Of a DNA stretch of 18,747 nucleotides, positions 1 through 6,929 are shown piece by piece. The notes under the pieces were generated by a model that searched no databases, was not told the origin of the DNA, and saw only the letters and a program-made list of their open reading frames with translations. The DNA comes from Spirochaetaceae bacterium UBA4077 (lineage in GTDB: Bacteria > Spirochaetota > Spirochaetia > Treponematales > Rectinemataceae), in NCBI GenBank assembly GCA_002383375.1, contig DFYR01000052.1, positions 1 through 18,747 on the forward strand, written 5' to 3'. Within the stretch, counting starts at the first letter, position 1. Every line of letters begins with the position of its first letter. The translations under genes were made by a program, and so were the position numbers.

Positions 1-258
1 CGTTCCCGTAGAATTCCTTGGAAATGTTCTTGAGCGATAGTAAAGGACTACTTTGTCCCATAATGTTCCCTGATGGTGAAAGGATTTTCGCGAAGCCGGT
101 TCTGGGGCTTCTGCGGAGAGCGCCCGCGCGGGGGAACCCCCCGCGCGGGCGCCACGGCGCCATGAAATTACCGGCGCCGCTCTCGATTCCGCCTTAAGCG
201 GATCGCTTGAAAGAGCGCGGCCGCCCCGCGACGCGGCGAAGCGGCCCGCAGTCTCATA
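1..258. other. Non-coding region with GC-rich inverted repeats
   Basis: I see no credible gene here. The stretch lies downstream of the DUF3798 gene, which is read on the minus strand. It holds several GC-rich inverted repeats: a perfect 15-bp stem at 120-152, a short CCGC/GCGG hairpin at 189-201, and a nested GGCCGC/GCGGCC structure at about 217-247. None is followed by a convincing T tract on either strand, so calling them terminators is only a guess. The first 100 bases are less GC-rich and show no recognisable RNA motif. Confidence 0.6.
120..152. repeat. Perfect 15-bp GC inverted repeat (hairpin)
   Basis: Bases 120-134 are the exact reverse complement of 138-152, leaving a 3-nt loop at 135-137. 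The stem is entirely G and C, so it would be extremely stable as RNA. It sits 107 bp past the stop codon of the DUF3798 gene. It could act as an mRNA 3' stabiliser or a transcription end, but neither flank has a U tract. Confidence 0.75.
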
Positions 259-1473
259 CTATTTCGTCATCTTGATTAAGGAATATTTCTCCGGCACCTT
301 CTGCTTGGTGGTGGGCAGGAAGCCCTTGCCGAATACGTAGGTGTCCATGTAGACCAGGACCTGGTTCTTGGCGCGGACGCCGGTGCCGATGTCGACATAG
401 TAAGCGCCGTTCCACTTGGCTCCGGGGGTGTACTTGCCCAGGGCGGTGAACAGGTCGTTCATGCTGTTCTTCTTGGCCTTTCCTTCGAGCACGTTCTTAG
501 CGAACTCGCCCAGGCCGGCGGAGAGGGTGTAGCCATAGGAGAAGGCCCAGGTGCCGAACTTGCCGGCGCCGCCCTTGGCGACCACGGCTGCTTCAACCTT
601 CTTGAGGATGGCGGGGAAATCGCCCGCTTCCTTGGAAAGGTCGAGTCCGAGCGCCCCGGGGTAACCCATCAAGGGGCTGGGGAGGTCTGCTTCGACGAAG
701 AGCCCGCCGTAAGCGAAGAGCTGCTTGAGCAAGGGCTCGGTGTGGGCGTCGTTGGTGCAGAAGAAGGCGGTTTCCTTGCCGTACTTCTCGATCCACTGGG
801 GAACCTTCTCGAGGATGAACTGCTGGGCTCCGGCCACGCCGACGTCGGAGGTCGGGTCGGGGGCGGTCTCGAAGGCGAACTTGATGCCCAGGTCCTTGGA
901 GGCTTCTTCCATGATGGCCCTGCGTCGCCCGAGGGTCTCATAGCTCATGTGCCTGGGGAAGGAAATGTGGACGAAGGTCTTGGCGCCCAGTTGCTTGGCC
1001 GCCCAGATGATGGTGTAGCCGCGGTTGACGAAATCGTTGGACACGATGAAATCGGCTCCGGATCCTTGGATGACCAGGGGGTCCTCATGGGGCTCGCCGG
1101 CGAGGAGGAGGATGTCCTTGTTCTTCTCGCGGACACGCTTGAAGGCTTCGGTGGTCCCGGGGATGGCCTGGTTGACAATGATGGCTTTCATGAGGGGGTC
1201 GTCCGCCAGGGCGACCACGGAGGAGATGAAGGTCTCCTGCTGGGACATGAAGTCATCGGGATAGGTGATATGCTGGATCATGCCACCGGCTTTTACGCTG
1301 CCATAGGCATTGATAAGGGCTTCGGCGCCTCTGAGGTCGTCTTCTGACTGGGATACTGTACCGGTCACCACGCCAATGTGGAACTTGGCCTTGGCTTGGG
1401 CGAATACGTCCGCCCCGACAAGGATGAAGGCCAGCGCCAGCAATATGGCGGTGAGCTTCGTAATCTTTTTCAT
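259..1473 (-). CDS. DUF3798 family periplasmic substrate-binding-like protein
   Basis: A 404-residue exported protein of the DUF3798 family, whose members have a type I periplasmic-binding-protein-like fold of two Rossmann lobes. The ligand is unknown. The start was chosen at the ATG at 1473 because AGGAGG lies 4 nt upstream and the protein then opens with a standard signal peptide (MKKITKLTAILLALAF, likely cut near VFA-QA). Starting further upstream would place non-signal residues first. After the signal come a beta-alpha opening (KFHIGVVTGTVSQSEDDLRG), a segment AIIVNQAIPGTTEAF, and a second lobe near FVHISFPRHMSYETLGRRR and AFFCTNDAHTEPLL. No permease or ATPase gene is adjacent on its strand, so its transport partner, if any, is outside the window or absent. 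Family assignment is fairly secure; a solute-binding role is inference. Confidence 0.85.
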   Translation of the reverse strand: MKKITKLTAILLALAFILVGADVFAQAKAKFHIGVVTGTVSQSEDDLRGAEALINAYGSVKAGGMIQHITYPDDFMSQQETFISSVVALADDPLMKAIIVNQAIPGTTEAFKRVREKNKDILLLAGEPHEDPLVIQGSGADFIVSNDFVNRGYTIIWAAKQLGAKTFVHISFPRHMSYETLGRRRAIMEEASKDLGIKFAFETAPDPTSDVGVAGAQQFILEKVPQWIEKYGKETAFFCTNDAHTEPLLKQLFAYGGLFVEADLPSPLMGYPGALGLDLSKEAGDFPAILKKVEAAVVAKGGAGKFGTWAFSYGYTLSAGLGEFAKNVLEGKAKKNSMNDLFTALGKYTPGAKWNGAYYVDIGTGVRAKNQVLVYMDTYVFGKGFLPTTKQKVPEKYSLIKMTK

Positions 1474-1516
1474 AAAACCTCCTGATAAAATGGCTGCCAT
1501 GAAAAATGGCTTTATC

Positions 1517-1544
1517 ATTGTACACCTCAATGAAAACTAGTCAA
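1517..1544 (-). promoter_or_regulatory. Sigma-70-type promoter of the DUF3798 gene
   Basis: Read on the minus strand, TTGACT (1539-1544), a 16-nt spacer and TACAAT (1517-1522) form a good -35/-10 pair. Transcription should start near 1510, leaving a leader of about 37 nt that carries the AGGAGG site and a small GCCAT/ATGGC stem-loop. The -35 box overlaps the putative -35 of the divergent cyclase gene. Confidence 0.6.
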
Positions 1545-1566
1545 GTAAATCAAAGCCGTATACAAT
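1538..1566 (+). promoter_or_regulatory. Predicted leaderless promoter of the cyclase gene
   Basis: TAGTCA (1538-1543, 4 of 6 to consensus), a 17-nt spacer and TACAAT (1561-1566). Exactly 7 nt separate the -10 box from the ATG at 1574, so transcription would start at or next to the start codon. No Shine-Dalgarno sequence precedes the gene. Confidence 0.45.
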
Positions 1567-1573
1567 AGTGGCG

Positions 1574-2848
1574 ATGAAAATCCCCCTGAAGCGCTTTACC
1601 GACGAGTTTTACTTCTACTCGAGCCAGCTTGTGATCTTCTTCATCGTCATTATCTTTCTTACCTCCGGCTCCCTGGCCATGGGGATAACTCAGTCGCTGA
1701 TAATCGTGCTTCTTATGCTCGTCCAGACCCTGCTTCTAGCCAGCCAGGGTCATGTGCCGGTGCTGCGGTTTCTGTTCTCCTTCATCACCCCGATCGGGTA
1801 TTCCATTCTGATGGCCGCCACCAGCGGTCAGAATTTTCTGGAATCCACCAATATGCTGCTCTGGGGTTCGGCAGTCTATATCGGATTTTTCCAGGCTCTT
1901 TCCATAACATTTTCGCAGGGACTCCTCAAAAGACTGTCAGAAGCAGCCTTATCGCTGGGCTCGGCGGTTATCTTTTTCACTTTCTATTATTATCTGGACA
2001 CGAGGATCAATCTTTCCCGGGCCTTGAATGCCGGCCAGATCGAGCGGGAAGCCTACCTTGAAGCATTAAAGATTTCGAGTTTCAGGCTTAGGCTTAAGGA
2101 TTTTGTATCCTCACCTCAGCACCTTTTCGCCCTGCTGGGCATTGCTAGTTACGACCTCATGCTCCTGGCCTCCAGAATGAGGGCTATCGGTTTGAAAGAC
2201 AGGCTCGATACCTACCTGGCCAAGAGTCCCTGGGGCGTCGAGCCGGCGTCCGAAGAGGGAGAAAAGCACAGGGAAACCGCGCCGCAAAAGCTTCTGGTGA
2301 CGGCCATTTCCAGCGATATCATTGGATTTTCAGGAATTTCAGAAATCCTCGGATCCTTGCGCTCAACCGCCCTGTTAAACAAGTACTACGCCCTTTGGAC
2401 CCACGTTGCCAGCACCGAGGGAGGACGGATCACGTCGATCAACGGCGATTCGGTAATCCTCCTCTTCGGTCTGGCGAATGAGCAGAACCACCCCGAACGA
2501 GCGCTCTGGGCTGCCTATTCATTTATGGACGAGATGGAAAGCCTTAAGGAAGACCTGGCTGCTCTTGCCCTTCCCGTGGATCTCAAGATCTCCATAGGGC
2601 TGCACTCAGGAATGGTCACTTCGGCGCTTCTGGGGCCGCCGGGCGAGCTCAGGCGCAATGTGTACGGCGACACTATCGCTGTGGCCGCCAGGCTGGATTC
2701 GCTGTGCAGGGAACTGCGCCAGACGCTTTTAGTTAGCCATTCGACGTTCCGAAGGCTAAGTCTGGAAAGCCAGGCCAGCCTGGACAAGATGGGTGAGGTA
2801 CTCCTGCGACAGAGCACGAGACCGGTGCCGGTGTATTCACGCAAATAA
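1574..2848 (+). CDS. Membrane-anchored class III nucleotidyl cyclase homologue
   Basis: A class III adenylyl/guanylyl cyclase-type protein of 424 residues from the ATG at 1574; a GTG two codons earlier would give 426 (numbering below uses the GTG). The N-terminal half has about five hydrophobic segments (roughly 21-36, 40-60, 66-85, 97-118, 126-143), then a linker to about 240. The C-terminal cyclase domain (about 241-400) keeps both metal aspartates, D250 in SSDIIGFS and D294 in INGDSVILLFG, and the late arginine R375 in GDTIAVAARL. However, the base-reading lysine position (four residues before D294) is S290, and the transition-state asparagine position in the GDxxNxAxR motif is A371. It may therefore be weakly active, have changed specificity, or be a regulatory pseudo-cyclase. 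It is single-gene and divergent from the DUF3798 gene, with an intrinsic terminator behind it. Confidence 0.85.
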   Translation: MKIPLKRFTDEFYFYSSQLVIFFIVIIFLTSGSLAMGITQSLIIVLLMLVQTLLLASQGHVPVLRFLFSFITPIGYSILMAATSGQNFLESTNMLLWGSAVYIGFFQALSITFSQGLLKRLSEAALSLGSAVIFFTFYYYLDTRINLSRALNAGQIEREAYLEALKISSFRLRLKDFVSSPQHLFALLGIASYDLMLLASRMRAIGLKDRLDTYLAKSPWGVEPASEEGEKHRETAPQKLLVTAISSDIIGFSGISEILGSLRSTALLNKYYALWTHVASTEGGRITSINGDSVILLFGLANEQNHPERALWAAYSFMDEMESLKEDLAALALPVDLKISIGLHSGMVTSALLGPPGELRRNVYGDTIAVAARLDSLCRELRQTLLVSHSTFRRLSLESQASLDKMGEVLLRQSTRPVPVYSRK

Positions 2849-2884
2849 TGGCTGCCAGCCACCGCAGTCTTTAATGCTTTTTTC

Positions 2885-2904
2885 AGCGCCGTACAGGCGC
2901 TTTT
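2885..2904 (+). terminator. Intrinsic terminator after the cyclase gene
   Basis: A 6-bp stem AGCGCC/GGCGCT (2885-2890 with 2896-2901) around a GTACA loop, followed by a short T run. It lies 37 bp past the cyclase stop codon and separates it from the lipoprotein gene. The stem is short and the T run brief, so termination may be partial. Confidence 0.5.
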
Positions 2905-2953
2905 AAAAATTGAAGGCGCCCCCAGGGCTCCTCTCGCAAGGAAGGATTTTGGG

Positions 2954-3691
2954 ATGAAAACGCATCGATTCGCCTCGACGGTCTTACTCGCGCTGGCCTT
3001 GCTAGCCCTGGCTTCATGCTCAGGAAGGCTGGACGCAACCATACGGAACGATTTGAGTGCCCGCATAGCCCTGCGACTGGACATTCCCGAAACCCTGAGC
3101 GCCAGGGTACGGCAAATAGGCGGCATGTCGGCCAACGCTGCCCTGTTCGATGTGCGCAAGCTCAAGGAAGAATTTTCCGGCAGAGAATCCATTTTTTTAG
3201 TTGACGTTTCGTCCCCCAGCACGGACGCCCTCACATCGGTCATCTGGGTGCCCGACGTACAGGCTTTTACCGCCGATACCAGCCTGGTGCCCGGCGGTAT
3301 GATAGAACTGCGGCGCCTGCCCGCCTCGGGCTCGGTCCCTCCCCAGCGGGAACTGGCGGTGAGCATAACCAGAGGCAACGCCGCGGCCGCCTTCAGCCTG
3401 TTTCCGGGCATCGACCGGGACTTGATGGACAGTCTGAGTCCGCCTGCCCTGGAGCCCGATCCCATCAGCGCCGAAGAATACAGGATGAACCTGGAGACGG
3501 TGATTATTGGCAAAAAGGCTATGCCTGCTTTCGAAGCCTGTGCGTTGGAGCTGAGCATAACCGCGCCCAAGACGATTCTTTCCTCCGAGGGCGGCAGCGC
3601 CCAGGGGCAGGTTTTCAAGGCCAAGATTCCCCTCTTTGACATGCTCACCCTGGAAAAACCCCTGAGCTTTTACATCCGTTGGGCCGACTAA
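2954..3691 (+). CDS. Predicted lipoprotein of unknown function
   Basis: A 245-residue protein I do not recognise. It opens with a lipoprotein signal: MKTHRF, a hydrophobic leucine/alanine core, and lipobox L19-A20-S21-C22, so C22 should be lipidated after cleavage. The mature part has a mixed alpha/beta look, with alternating hydrophobic stretches such as SIFLVDVSS and VIWVPDVQAF and no tandem repeats or extra membrane segments. The last residues (PLSFYIRWAD) resemble a terminal beta strand. The AAGGAAGGA purine run upstream of the ATG at 2954 serves as ribosome binding site. It is convergent with the PHP gene, 52 bp away. Function unknown; membrane-anchored exposure at the cell surface or periplasm is the only safe statement. 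Confidence 0.75.
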   Translation: MKTHRFASTVLLALALLALASCSGRLDATIRNDLSARIALRLDIPETLSARVRQIGGMSANAALFDVRKLKEEFSGRESIFLVDVSSPSTDALTSVIWVPDVQAFTADTSLVPGGMIELRRLPASGSVPPQRELAVSITRGNAAAAFSLFPGIDRDLMDSLSPPALEPDPISAEEYRMNLETVIIGKKAMPAFEACALELSITAPKTILSSEGGSAQGQVFKAKIPLFDMLTLEKPLSFYIRWAD

Positions 3692-3743
3692 GGTTCGTAA
3701 TGGGGGCAGGGTGCTCGGCGGCGTTAAACCTGATTTTGCGGTC

Positions 3744-4670
3744 TTAGGCTTTCCGGGCGAAGGAAGGCTGAACCCTTCCCGCTCTCAGGGCCGCCTTGAG
3801 TTCTTCGAAAAAGTTTTTCGCCTGGTCATGGGGATAGGATTTCACCAGGGGCTGGACAAGGAGTTTCTTATAGCTGCCGAACTCTTCCGCCTCCGGACTG
3901 GATGAGCCTTCGGCGTTTCTGTCGCCACTGGCACCCCTGTCGTCTCCGGCGCCTCCCGAACTGTTCAGTTTCGTATATCTTTTAAGGGCTTCTGCCAGGT
4001 TTTCCACCGCTGCCCCGGGTAACTCCACGCCAAAGGGTCGTCTGCCTATATGCTCGGGATAGTGTGCATCGGAACCCGAGATGACGCTGTGGCCGCCGGA
4101 GAGATAAGGAGGAGGGGCGAAGACCGATTCGATTGCGTCATAGGGTCCGGGGGGAAGAAAGCCCAGCTGGCTATGTACCGAAAACATCGCCCTATCCACG
4201 TGGGCGGGGATTACCAGGGCTCCTGCAGCGGCTGCCCTCTCGGTCAATTCTTCAAAAGAAGCTGCCAGGGCTGCCCCGAGGTAGGTGGAATGCAGCTCCA
4301 GCAGCCCTTCATTCTGGTCCACCACCGCCTGGTCGCCGAAGGCTTCGGGGTCCCAGGTAAGGCTGGGCAGCAACGTATGTATTTCGGCACCGAATTCCAG
4401 GGCGCCCCCCGGATCGGAGAAAATCGCCAGGAGGTGCACCTCCTCCGCCGAACAGAGCTCCATGCCGAAGAGCGGAAGAATCCCCCTTTGGGCGCAGGCC
4501 AGGGCGAAGGGTGGACAGTTAAGGGAGGCGTTATGGTCGGTCAGGGCCAGAATATCGATTCCACGCTCCCGAGCCCTGGTCGCCAGGAGCCCTGGCGACA
4601 TGGACAGGTCCCCGCAGGGACTCAGGCAGGAGTGGTTGTGCAGATCCGCGCTCAGGCGCAGAAGATCCAT
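3744..4670 (-). CDS. PHP-domain metal-dependent phosphoesterase
   Basis: A 308-residue PHP (polymerase and histidinol phosphatase) family protein, cytosolic. Metal ligands are visible in order: H11 and H13 (DLHNHS), D45-H46 (LTDHN), E71 (GMELC), H79 (EVHLLAIF), H157 (PAHVDR), and D201/H203 (GSDAHYPEHIG). The core ends near residue 235. A Gly/Ser/Asp-rich linker (about 236-264) and a basic helical tail (about 266-308) follow, which a short PHP protein does not need. I chose the ATG at 4670 because GAGG lies 8 nt upstream; a TTG at 4691 that overlaps the previous stop codon would add seven residues but has its purines too close. It is last in the CBS-ATPase/DRTGG/PHP operon. Substrate unknown; related context genes suggest a role tied to redox or hydrogenase control (inference). 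Confidence 0.85.
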   Translation of the reverse strand: MDLLRLSADLHNHSCLSPCGDLSMSPGLLATRARERGIDILALTDHNASLNCPPFALACAQRGILPLFGMELCSAEEVHLLAIFSDPGGALEFGAEIHTLLPSLTWDPEAFGDQAVVDQNEGLLELHSTYLGAALAASFEELTERAAAAGALVIPAHVDRAMFSVHSQLGFLPPGPYDAIESVFAPPPYLSGGHSVISGSDAHYPEHIGRRPFGVELPGAAVENLAEALKRYTKLNSSGGAGDDRGASGDRNAEGSSSPEAEEFGSYKKLLVQPLVKSYPHDQAKNFFEELKAALRAGRVQPSFARKA

Positions 4671-4687
4671 GACACCGGCCTCGGGTC

Positions 4688-5020
4688 TCAAACCTTCAGG
4701 GCTTTCCAGAGCCTTCCGGAAACCTCGAACTGGCTTAGTAAGGTGGAAAAAAGGGCAATGCCTTCCTCTCTGGCGGCTTCGACCATGTCGTCGGGTATGG
4801 GCCTGTCGTTGCAGAGGACGATAGCCGGAGCTCCGACCAGGCCGGCGACAGCCACGGTATTCTTGTGAGCCTGAATGGTGATCAGGACATCCCCGGTCCT
4901 GGCGTGGGCCATGACGTCGGAGAGCAGGTCCGAGGTATAGCCCCCCGCGATCGGGCCGTCCTTGTATTCGGCCTGCACCGGTCTGGCCTCCGCCAGAGCC
5001 TGGAGTTCACTGATCACCAT
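4688..5020 (-). CDS. DRTGG-domain protein
   Basis: A 110-residue protein made almost entirely of a DRTGG domain, a ligand-binding fold also found in phosphotransacetylases and in HPr-kinase-like proteins. Typical stretches are SDLLSDVMAHARTGDVLITIQ, then AVAGLVGAPAIVLCNDRPIPDD and EEGIALFSTLLSQFEVSGRL. No catalytic kinase region is present, so any kinase label borrowed from relatives would be misleading. The start at 5020 is supported by AGGAGG five nt upstream. It begins 16 bp after the CBS-ATPase stop codon and ends next to the PHP gene start, so the three are surely cotranscribed. Stand-alone DRTGG proteins of this kind accompany electron-bifurcating hydrogenase genes in Clostridia and Thermotoga; their exact function is not established. 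Confidence 0.85.
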   Translation of the reverse strand: MVISELQALAEARPVQAEYKDGPIAGGYTSDLLSDVMAHARTGDVLITIQAHKNTVAVAGLVGAPAIVLCNDRPIPDDMVEAAREEGIALFSTLLSQFEVSGRLWKALKV

Positions 5021-5036
5021 AGTAGCCTCCTTGTAT

Positions 5037-5969
5037 CTAATTCGTACTTTCTTTGGCCCAGGCGATGAGGGCTCGCACGGTGGTGCCCTTGCCGGGGGGA
5101 GATTCGATGGAAAAATCGTCAGCCACCCGCTTTACGTTGGGCAGGCCCATGCCTGCGCCGAAGCCGAGGGAGCGGACCCATTCGTTGGCGGTGGAATAAC
5201 CTTCACGCATGGCCAGGTCCAGGTCGGGGATGCCCGGGCCTTCGTCCTGGGCCAGAATTTCGATGGTATCTTCGAAAACCCTCATCCGCATGACACCGCC
5301 GGAAGAGTGGATCACCTGGTTGAGTTCCAGCTCGTAGGAAGCCACTGCCACCCTGCGGGCTATTGTCGGCGGACAGCCCTTTTCAGTGAGGGTTTTTTTA
5401 AAGCGCGCACTTATGTTACCCGCCCTGGTAAAATCCAAAGGCGCCGAGCCAAAGCTCAGTTCCATGGAGGGCAATGGGCCTTCGCTGGGGGGCTGGCGGC
5501 CGGCTATGCGCTGTTCCATGCGGCCGATTTCTTCATTCAGGGCGATAAGGAGGCGCCGCAGCACATCCGAAGCAGTGATGATGCCGGCAAGCCTACCGTT
5601 AACCGCCAAGACGGGAAACCTGCCGTATTTGTAGCGATCGAAGTAGGTAACGGCGAAGGAAAGGGGCATGTCCTCATCCAAGGTGACCACCGAGCTGGTC
5701 ATGACCTCGGCGGCTGGGCGTTCCATGGTACCGGAGTCCAGGGCTTGGATGATATCGCCGATGGAGACGATGCCTAAAAGGCGTTCGCCGTCCAGGATAG
5801 GCACGGCGGTGATGGCATGTTCCCGCATGAGGTCCTGGACATGGCGGAGCCGCGCAGTGGTAGAAGCGGTAATCACCGAGGAGGTCATGGCATCCTTTAC
5901 CCTGAGGCTGTAGAGGAGTTCCATCACTACGCCGGGACTAGATGCTGTGTCTATAGGTACTGTGGTCAT
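5037..5969 (-). CDS. CBS-domain pair fused to a histidine-kinase-like ATPase (anti-sigma/serine kinase type)
   Basis: A 310-residue cytosolic fusion. Two CBS domains (about 23-78 and 86-141, starting VKDAMTSSVITA and AAEVMTSSVVTL) form a Bateman module likely to bind an adenine nucleotide. A linker follows, then a GHKL-type ATPase domain (about 170-305). The N-box is seen in ASYELELNQVIHS, the G1 box in QDEGPGIPD, and the G2 box in GFGAGMGLPNVKR. There is no phospho-accepting histidine domain, so the relatives are RsbW/SpoIIAB-like serine kinases. The ATG at 5969 was preferred over TTG 5987, which lies only 1 nt after a GGAGG, and over ATG 5924. A consensus-like promoter whose -10 ends 7 nt before 5969 supports it and predicts a leaderless transcript. 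First gene of the operon with the DRTGG and PHP genes. Confidence 0.85.
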   Translation of the reverse strand: MTTVPIDTASSPGVVMELLYSLRVKDAMTSSVITASTTARLRHVQDLMREHAITAVPILDGERLLGIVSIGDIIQALDSGTMERPAAEVMTSSVVTLDEDMPLSFAVTYFDRYKYGRFPVLAVNGRLAGIITASDVLRRLLIALNEEIGRMEQRIAGRQPPSEGPLPSMELSFGSAPLDFTRAGNISARFKKTLTEKGCPPTIARRVAVASYELELNQVIHSSGGVMRMRVFEDTIEILAQDEGPGIPDLDLAMREGYSTANEWVRSLGFGAGMGLPNVKRVADDFSIESPPGKGTTVRALIAWAKESTN

Positions 5970-5976
5970 CTGGTTT

Positions 5977-6004
5977 ATTATGCACAAGCCTCCGGGAATG
6001 TAAA
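5977..6004 (-). promoter_or_regulatory. Predicted leaderless promoter of the CBS-ATPase operon
   Basis: On the minus strand, TTTACA (5999-6004), a 16-nt spacer and CATAAT (5977-5982), each 5 of 6 to the sigma-70 consensus. Seven nt then lead to the ATG at 5969. This is one of the two clearest cases in the window of a promoter placed so that RNA would begin at the start codon. Confidence 0.6.
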
Positions 6005-6036
6005 AGGGCTTGGGTTGGGTAAAGAGCTTTTCTTAT

Positions 6037-6139
6037 CGATACGCTGGAATGTCTTTTCATTTTAGGATACCCTTAGGGATCAATCGATAAATTGCGGTTA
6101 TACGAGTCTTTATTGTTGTAAACCAGCGATACGCTTGGA
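6037..6139 (+). repeat. Short direct repeat in the ABC-gene upstream region
   Basis: CGATACGCTGGA at 6037-6048 recurs as CGATACGCTTGGA at 6127-6139, the second copy running into the ribosome binding site of the ABC ATPase gene. It could be a paired regulator site, but two short copies may be chance. I found no convincing -35/-10 pair for the ABC operon in this region. Confidence 0.3.
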
Positions 6140-6146
6140 GGATTTC

Positions 6147-6929
6147 ATGATCGAGCTGTCAGATGTGTCGAAAACCTATGCGAAAAGCGATAGAAAGGCG
6201 ATAGATTCCCTTAGCCTGTGCGTCCCAAACGGAAAGATTTTCGGTTTTCTGGGCCCGAATGGAGCAGGAAAGACGACAACGATCAGGGTTTCCTGCGGAG
6301 CGCTGGAGCCCGATTCGGGAACCGTACTGATCGACGGCATTTCCATGGCCGAGCGCCCCTTGGACGCCAAGCGGCGAATAGGGCTTGTTCACGATAATCC
6401 CGAGCTCTTCAATAGGCTCAAGGCCATGGAGTACCTCAACTTTGTCGGTGATGTCTTCCGCATATCGTTCCAGGAGCGCAGGGCTCGGATCGATGAGTAC
6501 GCTGCTCGTTTTGGGCTTTCGGATCTGCTGTCGGCTTCCATCGGCAGCTTTTCCCGGGGGATGAAACAGAAGCTGGGACTCATCGCCAGCCTCATCCACG
6601 ATCCTACCAACTGGGTGCTGGATGAGCCAATGGTTGGCCTTGATCCTCAGTCTGCCTTCGAGCTGAAGGAGATAATGCGGCAGCGGGTAAAAGCAGGCAA
6701 ATGCGTGTTCTTCTCCACCCATGTCATGGAAGTGGCCGAAAAGATCTGCAACGAGTTGGCGATCATCGATAAGGGCAGGATCATATTCTCGGGGACCATC
6801 GAGGATCTACGCAGGCGAAGGGAATCGGCGCCAGCGGGAACTGCAGGAGAAACTGAGGCTGGGGATAACAGCCTTGAGCGGCTCTTTTTGGAGCTGGTGG
6901 ATTCTTCCCGGGAGGGCGAGGGCTTATGA
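6147..6929 (+). CDS. ABC transporter ATP-binding protein
   Basis: A 260-residue ATPase subunit of an ABC-2-type exporter. Walker A is GPNGAGKT (36-43), the signature is degenerate (FSRGM, 135-139), Walker B is NWVLDEP (155-161), and the switch histidine lies in STH (about 190-192). The Q-loop region reads VHDNPELFNRL, lacking the usual glutamine, which is common in this exporter branch. The ATG at 6147 follows GGAGG by 6 nt; an upstream in-frame TTG at 6135 overlaps that site and is unlikely. The gene ends in an ATGA overlap with the permease gene (start 6926), so the two are translationally coupled and surely one complex. Substrate unknown. Confidence 0.92.
   Translation: MIELSDVSKTYAKSDRKAIDSLSLCVPNGKIFGFLGPNGAGKTTTIRVSCGALEPDSGTVLIDGISMAERPLDAKRRIGLVHDNPELFNRLKAMEYLNFVGDVFRISFQERRARIDEYAARFGLSDLLSASIGSFSRGMKQKLGLIASLIHDPTNWVLDEPMVGLDPQSAFELKEIMRQRVKAGKCVFFSTHVMEVAEKICNELAIIDKGRIIFSGTIEDLRRRRESAPAGTAGETEAGDNSLERLFLELVDSSREGEGL

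Noticed and set aside
1..120. Possible small RNA or riboswitch at the left edge
   Set aside because: Only short isolated stems such as GGAC/GTCC are visible, with no conserved motif I recognise.
742..1347. Plus-strand open frame of 201 codons opposite the DUF3798 gene
   Set aside because: Gly/Asp/Glu-rich composition is the typical mirror of a GC-rich gene; the opposite strand encodes a recognisable family with signal peptide and binding site.
2515..3648. Long minus-strand open frame (377 codons) covering the cyclase end and the lipoprotein gene
   Set aside because: It is antisense to two well supported genes, is Ser/Arg/Ala-rich with no motif, and has no ribosome binding site.
4050..5777. 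Two plus-strand open frames of about 270 codons opposite the PHP, DRTGG and CBS-ATPase genes
   Set aside because: The minus-strand proteins have clear domains and metal or nucleotide motifs; the plus frames have none.
6135..6146. TTG at 6135 as start of the ABC ATPase gene
   Set aside because: It overlaps the GGAGG that serves the ATG at 6147, and family alignments by memory begin at the later methionine.
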